DNA of 64,000 bases from Osmia lignaria lignaria (GCF_051020975.1 NC_135040.1:2659501-2723500); one strand, 5' to 3'. Positions 34,230 to 47,690 are shown, numbered from the stretch's first letter. The notes: generated from the letters alone by a model not told the origin. Program-made: numbers and translations.

Positions 34230-37200
34230 TCTTTGGAAAAATATAACTTCTTCTTAATTATTTTGGTAATTATTATAAGTTTGCCCTCCTCACCAATTTT
34301 CGTGATCTTTTTTCTATAAAATCATAAACTAATACATATTTCTACAAAAATACTAAAAAAATAAACCTAAAATCTGTCATTTTTTTTAAATTTGATTCTT
34401 CTAGTTTTAAACGATAGCTCTAAGAAACGTCTAATTTATAAGACCGCCTCAATTCCACTCAATCCTTTTTCACTTGTCTGATCAAGTAGTATTACCTTGT
34501 TACGACTTATAGCATGGTTCACGGAACACCCTGTATAAACTTGATACCCCGAAAGCCAGTGTACGGGCAAAGGCCACAATTAACTCAAGATCCCTGTACT
34601 CTGTAGACATGTCGAAGCTGCCAAAGTCGCGGAAGGAAGCCCGACGCCTGCTAAGGCCAAAGTTTGCTCGACGAATACCGTGCAGGTACACCACCTTCGG
34701 GATATTGTGTGCTCTCTGAGCTGCCTCGGATGATTGTGTATCTCCCCCCCGCAGTTGTACGTATACTACTATTAGTCGTGAGCTGTACGTGTATCTATCC
34801 GTTAGAATGGCTGCCGCCTAACACAGATACGCGATAAAGGAAACGACCTTTCAGTTACCTGAAACGCCGTCGCCGTAACAATTACCACTGCTGCCTCTCT
34901 CTGTGTTCTCTCCTATCTTCCGCCATTCCCACCCTTCATCCTCTTTACCGCCCACGGTTGTCCCTTTCTGTTTATCCATCTGTCTTCTCCGTTTCCGTTT
35001 CCATTCCTTTTTGTTACTTTATCCTCTCACCACCTCGTCCTGCCTTTCTGTTCGCCCCCATCCCGCGGACAACGACACAGGTGGCGCCACTGTGAAAGTA
35101 GCAGTTGATGGCGTGAAGAGACTCTGCTCCACTGACTGGGTGCAAAATAAACTTTGTTTCAGGCTACGCTTAATATCCCTCCAGCCATCAAATACGGTTA
35201 CGTCCCCGACCCCGTATATCTATACCCGTTTCCCACGGATTCTCTTCTTGGTCCGTCACTTCGCCGTGAGGTAAACCGCCGCAACTCCATCCGCGTTTCG
35301 GTCTCGTTATGAACATCTTCAATGACACATCGGTCTGATACGTTTAGTTTGCAGACTGCGCTTTCCTCTATCCATACGCATCGCTGATTCAGAAACTTTC
35401 CTCGGAGAATAACGGCCCCTTTCACGCTTCGCTGACCTACGCCGGGGACATTTTTGTTTCACCCTCCCAGCTGGCTTTGATGCTTGCTAACTTCCGAATC
35501 GCGTGTCCCCGTGCAAACAGAGCCCCGCGTACCTTTTATCCGGCACAACGAGGTGCGAAACGGTGGACGGGTAATCTTTTAATGGTATTTAACTCTCTGT
35601 AGCACGATTTCTTTTTTTCGGACTGAAAAAAGGACTGCCAGGTTATGTTTAGAGATAAGAAACAATGTCAGAGGAAAATAATTTTTCTTTTTCTTTTTCA
35701 TTTTTCATTTTCTCCGAGTCGGTTTCGCCGTCCTGGAATTGACCTGTAATTGAAATAAGAAACGGTCCTGCAAAGGAGACAAGAGCAAACGATTCGCGAA
35801 GTTACAGTGATGCAAGGAGTTTCGATTAAAACAAAACTTTTCCAAGCAGTTTAAAAACTCCAACGCCGGAAATGAATCTCGGGCCACAGTTACTCGGCGA
35901 AAGCATTTGAAACCCGTTGGGAAGAAAAGTTTTCAATGGCTTTTGGAATTGTTTTCTGTGTTCAAGGCCGCGTTTCGTGGACATTATTTTCAGCAAAGCA
36001 CCGCATTAGCCCGGAAGAAAGACGATCGGAATTAGGTCGCGCACGATCTTTGTCCCGTGAATGCCGATTTAGGGAGACAGAGTAATGGACTTTGGCTACT
36101 TTATGCCCCCTTTTACAACGACCGATCCTCCAGGAAATGGCTCCGAGGACCTCCGCTTCCGTCTTTGAAACGCAACGACTAAATCGGCTTGAATTGATAT
36201 CACGTGGAACTAAAACTCCGGCTGTTTGCGCGGGAATGATCGTACTTTCAAAATAGTATCCGAATAAGAAGCACCCTACAGATTGTTATTTAATGAAACA
36301 TCGGCTAAAACTATAGAAAAAGACCAATTTTCTTGTTTTTCGGATATGTTACAGAAAGAAGGGCCCTATGTAAATTCAGTACCTTCTTAAGGCATATGCA
36401 TGCTGGGCAATCGCCAGGGATTCAATTATTATAGAGAACCACAAATAAAAAACAATATTTTTGCTTTTCCAGATTTATGTTACATTCTGTAAAAGTTCGT
36501 GTTAATTATGTTCATTTTATTGATCTGGGTAGGCAGGGCCTAGTTCGTGGCTCTAGTAAATTTCTGACGAAAATATTTTATCTGATTTTACATTTTTTAA
36601 CACCCTTTTTAGTACGAATTCAGTGTGTTTTAATTTATTACAATAAAATGGAATTTCGGTGAGAATTGTTACCTAATGGAATTTTTCTATAAAGTTTTCA
36701 AGATTTTTTTATCATAAAATTCTCTGTACTTTGGAAATGTTCGTTTTTTTTCAATATAAACTTTGTTCAATCATAATTACATTAGATATTAACCACAGTG
36801 TATTAAATATGATTGAATATGATTTTATGAAATATCCCTTCTATCCTCTTTGCAAGAATAATCTACCGCATATCCCTATATTGACTGCTTTTATTAATTG
36901 ATGAACTGCCGAATATTCCCTTGTTAGCAAGAAGATTACGCTGCTCGAGTATACACCCCCGCTTTAATAAATTGTTGAATTACTTAATAAAAGCCGAATT
37001 CATAGCTTAACCTACTCTTATTAATCAACATTTTATTTTAATTTTAATAACAATAAATTTATCTTATACCATTCCAACTTAATAAAATTATTTAAACTCA
37101 AGGTTTTAAAATTATTAAGAATATAAATATAATAAACATTAAATACTAATATTCGAAATTATTTAAAAAAAAAAGGAACCTATTATGATATTTATTTTGA

Positions 37201-38753
37201 AAAAGTATTATACACCTTCAGTTACTAATTACGAAGGTACAATTAATTTTAAGTATTTATAATTCATAGTATGTACCTCATTTAAAGAGAACAGTGCGAT
37301 TCAAAACTACCATAATCGTTTTCCAGGCGTATTAAACCGTTAAGAAGTTAAGAAATAGCAATTTAACAGCACACTTCTTCGAGATGTTACATTTGTAATT
37401 CATCGAGCCACCGGGTGTTACAGACAGCCGTGTAATAGAATGAATTTCTTCTGGTTACGTAGAACACTCTACCGCCACTTTCTTTCATTCTTTAAATCCT
37501 TCTTTCTTTCTTTACTCCTATGTGATGCAGGAGATTAATTTGAGAAATTTTTAAAGAATTTAATCGTACAAAGATTTTCTACTCACTCTACATTTTCTTC
37601 AAACACTGTCGGTACTTCTATAGTTTTACATTGTAGTTTTAGAATTTGATTCTATTTGCATATTATGCACATCATGTGACTTTTCTGTCTTTTTTTCATT
37701 AAACGATATTTAAATATTATTCATATTCATGGTGACAGTTTATGATAAGCAAAGTGATTTTCACTAGTCGTGGAAAAATTAGTCCTGGAGTGGTAGATCA
37801 TTGAAGCAATGACAATTTAAAATTAACCTTATACTTCAAGTTTCCATTCCTTAAATTTTACAATTTGTTGATATTCTTAGAAAATTAATAAAATTATCCC
37901 TGTTACAATAATTGTGTAATATTATATTAATAAGTAGGGTGTTTCAATCCTACAGAAATTAATCCTTGGATGATGTAATTGCACTGAGGCAATTACAATT
38001 TAAATTAAACTTCATATTCTATGTTATTTTTATTTTTTAATTTTACAATTTTTTACATTTAATATACATAATAGTTTAGTTTCTTCAGAATTAAATAATT
38101 CAATATAATGTTGGTAATCGAAAGTAAAGCAACGTCTAAGTTTTGAAATAATCAGTTTCTGTTTGTTCAGGTGAGTAGTACATTCACGTAAGCCTTGGCA
38201 CAATCTTTTTTATGCACCCTGTATACAGGTGCTAGTGCACGAACATCCATGCCAAGCGGAAAGGGACGTAATAGGTCTTCCTGTGGCTCCTCTGTGTAAA
38301 TTTGCACATGCTCGCGGTTACCCAGCGACGGTCCACACGTCCACGTACTTGTAAGAACACGAGAACACGAGAACACGATTCCCTGCATCCACCTTTTCCT
38401 CAACGAATTTTGTGATGGACATCTTCGTCGTTGCAGTTTCGATCTCGAGGGCTCTCTTCCTTTGCGAACAGATTTTACGTTTGATCGTCTTCGTTGCACA
38501 ACAGATAGGGTTGAACTGGAAACTCGTTGCTTTTCGCTGATTTTTATAGAAAATAGACAAATTTATTTATAGTAATTCGAGGATCGAAAAATAAATATTT
38601 ATTGGAATTATTATAGGTGGAAATTAAATTTAAGACCTTTTGCAAACGAGAGGTACAATTAATTTATTATATTAGGTTACCAATTAAATTTGCATTATTT
38701 TTGTCTATTTTAGTTTAAAATTGCTCAAATTCCAAATTACCATAAGTGAATTA
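34230..38753. other. Long non-coding stretch with GC-richer islands
   Basis: Balanced DNA at 34500-35600 and 35700-36250 alternates with AT-rich DNA. CACCCTGTATA-type motifs occur at about 34528 and 38213. The longest open frames (34903-35274 plus, 38167-38499 minus) have no recognisable domain; the second includes the CACCCTGTATA motif. The islands could be conserved non-coding sequence of the presumed Beat locus. Confidence 0.4.
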
Positions 38754-39035
38754 TACAGTCGCGATCAAATCAGGCTTCCCTATGAAAAAAATCGGAATAG
38801 AGAATTTAAGAATTCTAAAATTACGATATTAATATAAAAAGGAATTTAATTTAAAAATATAAAAGGAATTTAAAATTTTAGTTCATAATTGGAAAGTACA
38901 AATAACAACGTACATATCAAATCAAATTTTCTTTCACTACATTGTCATTCATCCGTGGATTGCCTAAGGGGGTAGGACGAGAAACAGGGATGTTACCACT
39001 TTCCCAGGAGAAGCTTGGTTTAATTGCAAATGTAC
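38754..39035 (+). mobile_element. Family A element, core deleted
   Basis: The left end is CAGTCGCGATCAAATCAGGC and the right end, inverted, CATTTGCAATTAAACCAAGC. The GCGTAAACG core is missing but the TTGCCTAAGGGGGTAGGACG block is present. About 280 bp. Confidence 0.6.
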
Positions 39036-41296
39036 CTGCCTATTTTAACCAAAAATTTTTAATTATTTTCCACCTTTTTCAAACATTCTTTTCGTTACAA
39101 AAATAATTGTTACGTTATTAATAATATTCAATAAGACTGTTGAATCTTCTACAAATTATTGTAAATTTATAAAAATATTTGTCGTCATCCTTCGCATCTA
39201 CAATTACTTGCACACCGTTCGGCATATTTGAAATATTTTTCCACAATTCTCTTTCATTCTTGCTCCGTGATGAAAATAAGTAAACAAAAACGAACTCATA
39301 AATCACCGACATCAAGCCACACTATTGCAAATGACAGCACAAAATAGCAGTTTGTTGTAAATATGCGTCATATTACATACTGGTAAAATAAAAGTGTTGA
39401 CGACACATCAAAATATAGTAAAAAAAGAGAGTAGATTTTATTATTATTGAAGCTATAATATTATTAAAGATATAAATGATATGATGTTTTTATTTGATCA
39501 TAATAAATTGATCACCCATTATATTGTTCTTTTAAAATTTCTTAAATTTTTCTATAAAAAAGAAACAGAAATTTTACTAAATTTTAATGAATAATGAAAA
39601 TTCTATGGAGAAAGTAATTCTATAGAGAAAAATTTGTTTCAAATACAGATTTTTATACACTCAAATTAATTTATATAAAGTTATAAACCTTTAGAATTGA
39701 AATGTAATATTTTGATAAATTTGTTTTTTAATTTATATCCCTGAATTGTTTTCATATAACATAAAAATTTCAGTTTATATAGAATATGGATTTAATTGGA
39801 AATAAAATTGCAAGTATACATTGCTGATTCAGAATTATTCTGAATACTCTATTCATACAGGTTTTAATTTCCATAAGTAATGTATTTAACTGTTTACAAA
39901 TTTCTGGTGAACATTTTTGGTCATTTAAATTCGCTTTTAGTATTGAGAAATGTTAAATAAATGTATAATTTTTATAATATTGAATTATTTAAGATTTCTG
40001 ATAGCTGTAAATGTGAAGGACAATTCATCAAAATAAGTCAAAATATAAGCACTCACTTTTTTGAAAAATTAATTTTCAAATAAACAGTTTTCTGTATTAT
40101 CATATATAAGACATTTAAAACTAAAGAGATGAAAGTGATATTATTTACAACACTGTATTTCATGACTTAACTAATTATTTCTCTTCTTAATTTAAAATTT
40201 GTTAAAATGCTAGTTGTACCCTTTTGGTTCTAAATTTCTCATATACCATTTTACATACATAAAGTATTGTAAATTAATATAAAAAATTATCTATAATCGT
40301 ATGCCTCATTTTCTGATAATTATAAAAATAGAACACTTTGAAGCTGATAATTTACAAAGGGTTACTATTTTACTTTTATTTCTCATTCTTCTATAAATAA
40401 TCAAATTCAAGCAACTGAATCTCCTCAAATTTATTAAAAATGGAATTCCCATAATTAATGCACATTTATAATATCAACTTTTATAATCATTTTTCCCAAA
40501 TTTACCTCATAGAAAATTCTCAGAAGCTGAGCATTTCTGATTCTAAAGAACATTCGAAGGAAGGTTCGAGGCACGTTCGACACCGATTCGATTGAAGGTC
40601 GCCGCTGCTCACGAGTCAGCCTTTAACTTCCGGTTAACCGTACAGGACGTAAATTATAGCGGTCGAGTCAGCGCGTCTTCGTGCGGTCAAATCGATTCTA
40701 TTTTCTCCACGGTAGGTATCTTTCAGTAGCAATCGCTTCAACGATAATCAGTTTCATGAAATCACGTAACACGACGAGGAAAGTATCCTTTCATCCACGT
40801 TTCAGCTACCTCGATAATCTTTACGCGTGCACATGTGCACATTCTCCCACACCTGATCCTATATTGAGTGTTCTCTTATGAAATATCGTTGGCTCAATCA
40901 CATATTGTATCGAAAAAAACTCCCTATAAGCATATACTCTCTGGTAAGTCGCTTTAAACTTTCTATAATTTATTACAACATTTTCCAAATTGTGTTGCAT
41001 AAAATTTTGAGGTGGGATTATAGAAGGAGTATGAGAAAAAATTTGTCAGAGAAAAGAAATGTTGCACTTTTTTGGTAATTCTTGAATATTTTTTTTTAAA
41101 TGTTCTTATAGTACTTAACGAGAAAAATTGAAAAATACAAATTTTAATTTTAGAGATTTTAATATTTTTCAAATATTTGTAACTGTGTTATTTTTACGAA
41201 TTGCAAAATATCCTTTGACAGAGAAATTTTTGAAGATATATACTTTAAGAAAATGCAAAAGAAAATTGAATTTTTTGAAGTTGAAAATACAAATAC
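39036..41296. other. AT-rich spacer with one balanced island
   Basis: Mostly AT-rich. At 40545-40830 the composition is balanced and includes AGAACATTCG and GGAAGGTTCG in close succession, resembling paired heat-shock-element half-sites. No coding exon supported. Confidence 0.4.
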
Positions 41297-41490
41297 CTGC
41301 TTAACGTTTTCAGTAATACAGTAATTATGACATTGTTGTTAAATGTATATTACATTATATCTCAAGTAGATATAGTAATAATGACATTGTTATTAAATAT
41401 ATATTACATATCTGATGTAGATCTAGTAACAATTATATTGCATAATACATTATATCTCATGTAGATATAATGTTAAGTTTTCAGTGTATT
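41297..41490 (+). repeat. AT-rich tandem repeat, three units of about 50 bp
   Basis: Units start at 41321, 41374 and 41426 with GTAATTATGACATTGTTG, GTAATAATGACATTGTTA and GTAACAATTATATTG. Each ends in a TATCTC(A)AGTAGATATA-like block. The last unit is shorter, and the outer flanks GTTTTCAGTAATA and GTTTTCAGTGTAT are also alike. Confidence 0.7.
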
Positions 41491-42340
41491 TTTGAGGTTA
41501 GTTTTCCGCCATATTGATTTATATCTATAATGTGATAGGTCCACGGAGACGAGCACCAAAATGGTGTCAAGTGCTGCTGTTTTTACAGTTTTTACCTGTG
41601 TATCCGAGATATTCAGTGTAAAATATCCGCTCGATTAACGCGAGAAATCTTATGGGTAAAAGGATCACTGTGGAAAAGTACATCGTGCGCCTGGAGACGC
41701 GACGATTTATACCATGGCTTGACGGAAAAGCGTGGCGTCGGTTCGGGGCCATTCAGGAAAGCTTCTGCGGTGATCGAAGTTCGTTGTAGGGGCGGTATAT
41801 CCTAGCCAGTTCGATGCCTTTTCTACCTCTTCCGCGCAGCAAGAATCGCCGGAATACGAGCGTTGAGATCCAAAATAGAGGGTGAAAACTGACTTTATAG
41901 GCCCCAGAATATATGTATTGTAGAGTGTTCCATTACAACTATACTATCTTCCCAAACCCAAAATTGATACACTATCTAATTATTATTCATGTTTAGAATA
42001 TTATATAATTTCTTTACGTTATATACTATAATTTTTTTAATTAATTGTGATAATTCATATTCAAATCTCTTATAAGTACAATTTTGGAAGATTGAAATTT
42101 AACATCGAAGACGATCTGAGGAATTCACTGGTCTCAGTAAAGTACCAGGAAACAATAATTAGATTCTGCAATGACATAGGAATTATTAATAGTTTATGAT
42201 GGACAACTGAAGATAAATATCGTCACACCATTCACCGAATTAATATACCTTATGTTTATTATATTTTAGAATTATACTTATTTACATTTTTCATCTATGT
42301 TTAGTTTATGTTTATATTTGTATTACATTATTTACTTCTC
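41491..42340. other. Non-coding spacer with a balanced island
   Basis: The island at 41530-41890 contains a short frame in good start context (CACCAAAATGG near 41560) encoding 25 residues with a hydrophobic N-terminus, followed by a stop. It is too short to call. The rest is AT-rich. Confidence 0.35.
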
Positions 42341-42447
42341 ATTTTTGATTATTTCGTACCACTAAAATTGTGAACCTGTGGGGCTAAGTCGCTAATGACC
42401 TTTGCTGTTGATGCGACTATAAATTAAAATAAATAAATAAATAAATT
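42341..42447 (+). mobile_element. Probable 3' tail of a non-LTR retrotransposon
   Basis: GGGGCTAAGTCGCTAATGAC then CTTTGCTGTTGATGCGAC leads into an (AAAT)n run at 42427-42447. This wording, followed by an A-rich microsatellite tail, resembles 3' ends of insect non-LTR elements as I remember them. The reverse transcriptase region is absent and the 5' limit is unclear. Confidence 0.4.
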
Positions 42448-42510
42448 AAGATAATGCTAGAATCATTTAAGAACAAATAATATTTTACAAAAATGTAATT
42501 TTGCGTAAAT

Positions 42511-42778
42511 GTCTGCAGTTTAATAATGATAGATAATGTGGTACTAGATACTTGTGATATCCATGACAAACATTTCGTTCAGCATTATCGAGTTTTTCGC
42601 CACTTATAGAAATTTAAATTGTTTATCAGATAGAGGTAACAATAAAATCATATAAAAAATGTTGTATAAGTATCCGCAGTTTAATAATGATAGATAATTT
42701 GGTACTAGATAAGTACTTGCAACATCCACGACAAACATTTCATTCATCATTATCGAGTTTCTCGCCACTTATAGGAAT
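42511..42778 (+). repeat. Direct duplication with 161-bp offset
   Basis: GCAGTTTAATAATGATAGAT begins at 42515 and again at 42676. Both copies continue through GGTACTAGATA, CGACAAACATTTC-like sequence and TCGCCACTTATA. The match covers about 100 bases with substitutions and a small indel. Confidence 0.75.
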
Positions 42779-43199
42779 TCAATTCATCGATGAACGAATC
42801 GGTGATTCGAGAAATCGTCTGACCACGTACATTGGCCTAGAATTTTCAAACGGCAAGGTTCCCTCTGGATCCATGCCACAGCTTTTGATTCTTTTTCTCA
42901 AAGTGCGCCCATTATAGGTCGGGATCGTTGGCTTCCATTAAGCGTACCTTTGATCCATGTCTAATTAAAGCTTGAGAAGTGCTCGCACGCAGTAGCCTCT
43001 CTCCTTCGCTCTACCACTCTACCTCTTTCTATTTTTTTCTCTTATCTCATTTCCTTCTTCTTTGCTCTCGTACCTCTCGATTTCTGTTTGTACCTTATTC
43101 CAATCATGAAAAGATGATAGATCTATTATAAAGAATATTTCGGGACATTGATGTGAGAGATATTAAATTTTTATATTTACAAATTATCCAATTTTAATA
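42779..43199. other. Balanced non-coding DNA
   Basis: Mixed-composition DNA including a pyrimidine-rich run at 43010-43080. No exon recognised. Confidence 0.4.
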
Positions 43200-43445
43200 T
43201 TTACGGATTTACAAATTCACAGATTTGGAAACTTGGAACTTTGGAATTTTGGGAACTATTATATTTGGAAATTTGGGGAATTTCGGAATTTTGGGCATTT
43301 AGTAATTCGGAATTTTCAAGATTTAGGAATTAAGTAATTTTGGAAATTTGGAAATTTAGAACGTGGAATTACAATTTGGGAATATGGGAATTTGGGGAAT
43401 TTGGAAATTTGGAAATTTAGAAATACAAAAATTAAAAAATTCCAA
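43200..43445 (+). repeat. Degenerate GGAATTT tandem repeat
   Basis: Units of 8-10 bases such as GGAATTTTGG, GGAAATTTGG and GGGAATTTC follow each other for about 250 bases. The same type of sequence makes up the arms of the palindrome at 57795-58124. Confidence 0.7.
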
Positions 43446-46400
43446 ATAAAAATATAAGATTTTCAAATTAATAAATTAGCTACCCATCACTGCAATAATA
43501 GAACAATTATTATATTCTAATCATTCGTTAAAATTCATAACTGAAAGTACTTTTTATCATTCCTTTTCACAAATACAGAAAATTCGCCTTATAAGGGATT
43601 TAACGGTTGAATTATTCCTCAGACACGGGTGTAAATCGTGAGGCAGGTAGTCAATGTCGCGGCTAACGCGGTAATCCGTCCAAGGATGTTTCCATTTCAA
43701 GGGAAACCGTGTAGCTACTTGAGAAATCACGGGTCGTTCAATTCGAGACGAATTGTTTTTCACTGGCCGTAAAAACGAATCGAGAAAAGGGAGGGTGGAA
43801 CATAACGGCAGTTCGTAAGAAGCCGTTTCAACGAGTTGGTCCTTTTCACGGATCAGACTGGTCGGCTCCATGGATGGGAAGGGAAGATCTTCGTTACTCG
43901 CGCGCTTCTTCCACGACTGGTAGGTTCGAACTTTACCACTGAATCAGCCCTCGCCCCGGAAGACGCTCAATGTTCGGGCATAGAATCTCTGATACCCAAC
44001 GAAATTTCGCAGTCGCGTGTTTCCAGCGTCCGGATAAAGTACATAAAACTCGGAATCGCGATTCCCTAGCCATGCGGTGGTTGAATGAAAAAAAAAGAAA
44101 AAAAGAAGAACATCGATTTCGGATTGTGCGGATATTTACGGGCTCGTTTTATATCACCGTTCGAACACGATTCTGTGATACAAGCGATTGTGTTGGTATG
44201 AATGTAACAACGGTATAACAATTGCTACATGTTCCTATAAACGTTTGTTCCAGGAAACAATAGGGTGTCTTGGTCTTTGTTGAGAAAATATAGCATATTA
44301 GGTTGTTAGATATCAAATGGTTGATTTTCAAATGCAGAAAGGTTGATATGATTTAATAATATATAAACTAATTCAAAACAATAGTAGCATATTAAATTAA
44401 AAATTAAAATTTGTTGCAAATGGCTATATAAACATTTCATTAATATTCTTGATTTAAATTGACTGGTTAGATATTTGTCATATTTGTTAAAATTGTTATA
44501 AAATTAGTAGTTTTATTATTATAATCAGAATTATATAATAAACTAACCACTGAAATTAATTTTAATTATGTTCTTATCAGTTCTTTTAGAAAACAAACCT
44601 TATATTTTTATTTCATTTTTAATTTATATTATTTATGTATTATTTATATGATATTTGAAAAGAAATTGAATTATCATTTCCTCATATTTGATTCCAGTAA
44701 GTAAAAGAATTTTTATTTTACGAATCTGTCTATTTAAAGAATATACAATTTATTTATTTTTTTATGTATTTATTAAGTGATGATTATAAAATAATTTCAT
44801 TTTCTTTCATCCATTATAAAATAGCAGAAAACAATGTTTTATTTTTAAAAGGGAAGAAGCTGTTACTTTTATTCATTAAAAAAAATTAAGTGTATTAAAA
44901 ATGATTCAACATTATGCAATTATATGGTATTTAATGTAGAGATTCATATTTTAAATTATTTAATGATATTCTTTCAAAGAAAAGCGAAAAAGTATGAAAC
45001 ATTATAGCAAACAAACCTCCGCACAGTTTTAATGTAAAGAATGGTAACAGTAATTGTATTACGAAATGCTTTTAACAAAAATAATTAAGCAAAGTGATTT
45101 GAAACACTAATTTAATTTAAAGTGGAACGCTTGCGCCCATTGCTGAAAATGGAACAACAACATTCGTTGTTCTGAAACTCAACGTTATACAATTTACGAG
45201 TATAGAATATAGATTCCAAGAGCACTTGAAAAAACAAGATACAAAATTTTCATCTTCCTTATTACTCTCCAAATTGTAATTAACTAATGGCATAGTATTG
45301 TTAACCTTTCATTTCTATCTTCTTTTCTCTTTATTTGACATGTTCTGTATTTTTATTTCTGTGCTTTTTTATCAATTACAATCAGTATTATCATTTTTTT
45401 TAAATTTGAAAATTGAATATATAAAATGTTGTAAAAGAAATTTTTTTTCAATGTTTTCAATAAAAAATTCTAATATACATACTGTATAATCTTAACCCTT
45501 ATTATTATTTTTTCAAGATAATTCAAGACATTTCTTGTGTAAGATAAAGAATGCAAGCTATTTCAAAAAATATCACACGTACAAAAATTTTTGAATTTTA
45601 AATTGTATTTGCAATTAATCTAATATTATGTTTTTTAAACATAACACTTTATATTCCACTTCTCTTTTATTTATTATTTTAGCACACAGCATTACAAAAT
45701 CATAAAAAATGTACTATTGATATCAAATATAAACTATTTAATGAAATGCATATACGTACATATATCATCATAATACATCAATATTTAAAAATTTGTACTT
45801 TTTATATTAGCACATTTGCATGGGAAAATTAATGTTAATTAATTCCATAAACAGTCATTTATATTGTCCAAGTCGTAACTTGGAGGGAAAGGACAAATGT
45901 AACCTAAAACAAATGTAACTTTACTGTATCTTTTTACATGAAAATAATTTTTTTTGTATTTTTAAAAGTAAATTTTACCTTTAAGAATTATACAAAAAAA
46001 AAAGAAATAAATTGATAGTCTTATATATGGGCTTTGGTGCCGTTCTAATAATTTCAGAGAAAAGGAAACAGCCCTAAAGAAAAAGCTCAGTCCCCCATTG
46101 CTCAGTCATCCCGACATTCTCCATTTCCCCACGATCTTTCCGCGTAAATAGTTTCCATTTCGCCGGGTGATTCGTCACCGAATGCTAGTATTAAAAAAGT
46201 TTCGCTTCCAATAATTCCATTGCCCTATGGCCTTACGACGTAAGCCGGTTCCCTTGGTTCCCTTTCGGCGTGGAACGATCAACCGGTAACCATTACAGCT
46301 GGCTTCGTAGCCGCATAAAACGCCACCTATCGTCGGCAGATTGGAAATAATCGGAATAAAGTGATTCCCCGGGAATAATAGCTGGATCCTTGCCTCTTTT

Positions 46401-47195
46401 CTCGAATATGAACTAGCAGAAACGAGGACGAGCGAAGAGGTAGAGGAAGAAGAAGAAGGAGGAGGAGGAAGATCGTGCAACGTCGCTGCAGAATCACATT
46501 GTAGCATCCAGGTCAACAATATATACCCTTCCGCCATTGGGGAGGATAATGGAACGCCGAATAAGCGGGTGTAGGGAAAAATACCCGGCGAGATTTTATT
46601 TTGCAGCGTCATTCGTCATAGATTATACAACCGGCTCTCCCTACATCGTTTTCGATTCCTTCGGATAACATCAGCCTCTCTTCCACTTCTACTCCTACCC
46701 GCAGCATTCAATTTGTGTGCTGATACCCGGTTATTACCAATGTGGCAAATTACTCAGGGAATTCCATTAGGAGAGTGCAAGATAAATATTTTCCATAGGA
46801 AACTATACGGTGCTCGCAGCTATTGATACGTTTGGCGGAAAGAATATTTCATTTGCCCGGTCTCGTGACAGCTGCGCCGTTATTTCAAACAGTTTGCGAA
46901 CACGGTGTGCTGCTGATTTATAGTAATTAGTTAAACGTATCTACATTTGCTACAGTTTGCATGGGATCAATTAACCGTTTAAAGCCATCGGGAAATAAAT
47001 CGTAGGGTAATACGGTTTCGAGTACGTTATCGTTACATTTGAAATAGATGTTTGTGTATTTGATCTAAAACCATAATCATTTTCACTCGAAATATATTTT
47101 TTGCAAATGAAACCTACAGTGCAGACGTTGAGTCTGAGAAGCCTCTGTTATTGTACTTCATGTCATAAAATTCTACGTTTCCTTAAGCATATCTG
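43446..47195. other. Long non-coding stretch
   Basis: Balanced at 43560-44220 and 46040-47060, very AT-rich between. The minus-strand open frame of 145 codons at 46175-46612 contains a Pro/Ser run produced by a GGAGGAAGAAG purine repeat near 46440-46470 and has no recognisable domain. No exon supported. Confidence 0.4.
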
Positions 47196-47690
47196 TTATA
47201 GTAAACTCTCGCTATATTGCCACTTTTTATATTGTCAGTTGAGTGAATTCACAATTCAGTTTACTGTATATCTGTATATTATATCTCATGTTATACTCTA
47301 CATTTCTTTAACTATACTTGTTACAGTTAACTCTTGCTATATTACCACTCTTTATATTGCCAGTTGAGCGGATTCCTTTTTACACAGATTTCCATGCACA
47401 CTATTGACGAGGCTCTTTTTCTATTGCCAATTTCAAGAATTTTCCACTTCTACATAACCGGCTATATAGCAAAAGTTTAAGCCTTCGCGATTGAGCTTCA
47501 CCTTATAAAAGTCTACATTTCTCTGATTACACCTGTTACAGTAAACTCTCGCTATATTGTCACCCTTTATTAGCACACAGCATTAAAGCCACACATATTT
47601 TTTTACGCACTCTATTCACGGTTTCTTTTTTCTATTGCCAATATTAAAAATTTTCCACTCCTATGTAACCGGCAATATAGCGAGAGTTTG
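47196..47690 (+). mobile_element. Cluster of pogo-like MITEs
   Basis: The terminal motif CAGTAAACTCTCGCTATATT occurs (with variants) at about 47200, 47330 and 47535. Its inverse closes two of the units: GCTATATAGCAAAAGTTTA at 47461-47480 and GGCAATATAGCGAGAGTTTG near 47671-47690. Two complete units of about 155 bp (47326-47480 and 47535-47690) and a 5' fragment are therefore arranged head-to-tail. Both carry TCTATTGCCAAT(A/T)T near the right end. A TA followed by CAGT and CTCG-type ends is typical of pogo/Tigger elements; no transposase is present. Confidence 0.65.

Noticed and set aside
46175..46612. 145-codon minus-strand open frame
   Set aside because: Its Pro/Ser stretch comes from a purine-repeat tract and no domain is recognisable; likely chance in a GC-richer island.
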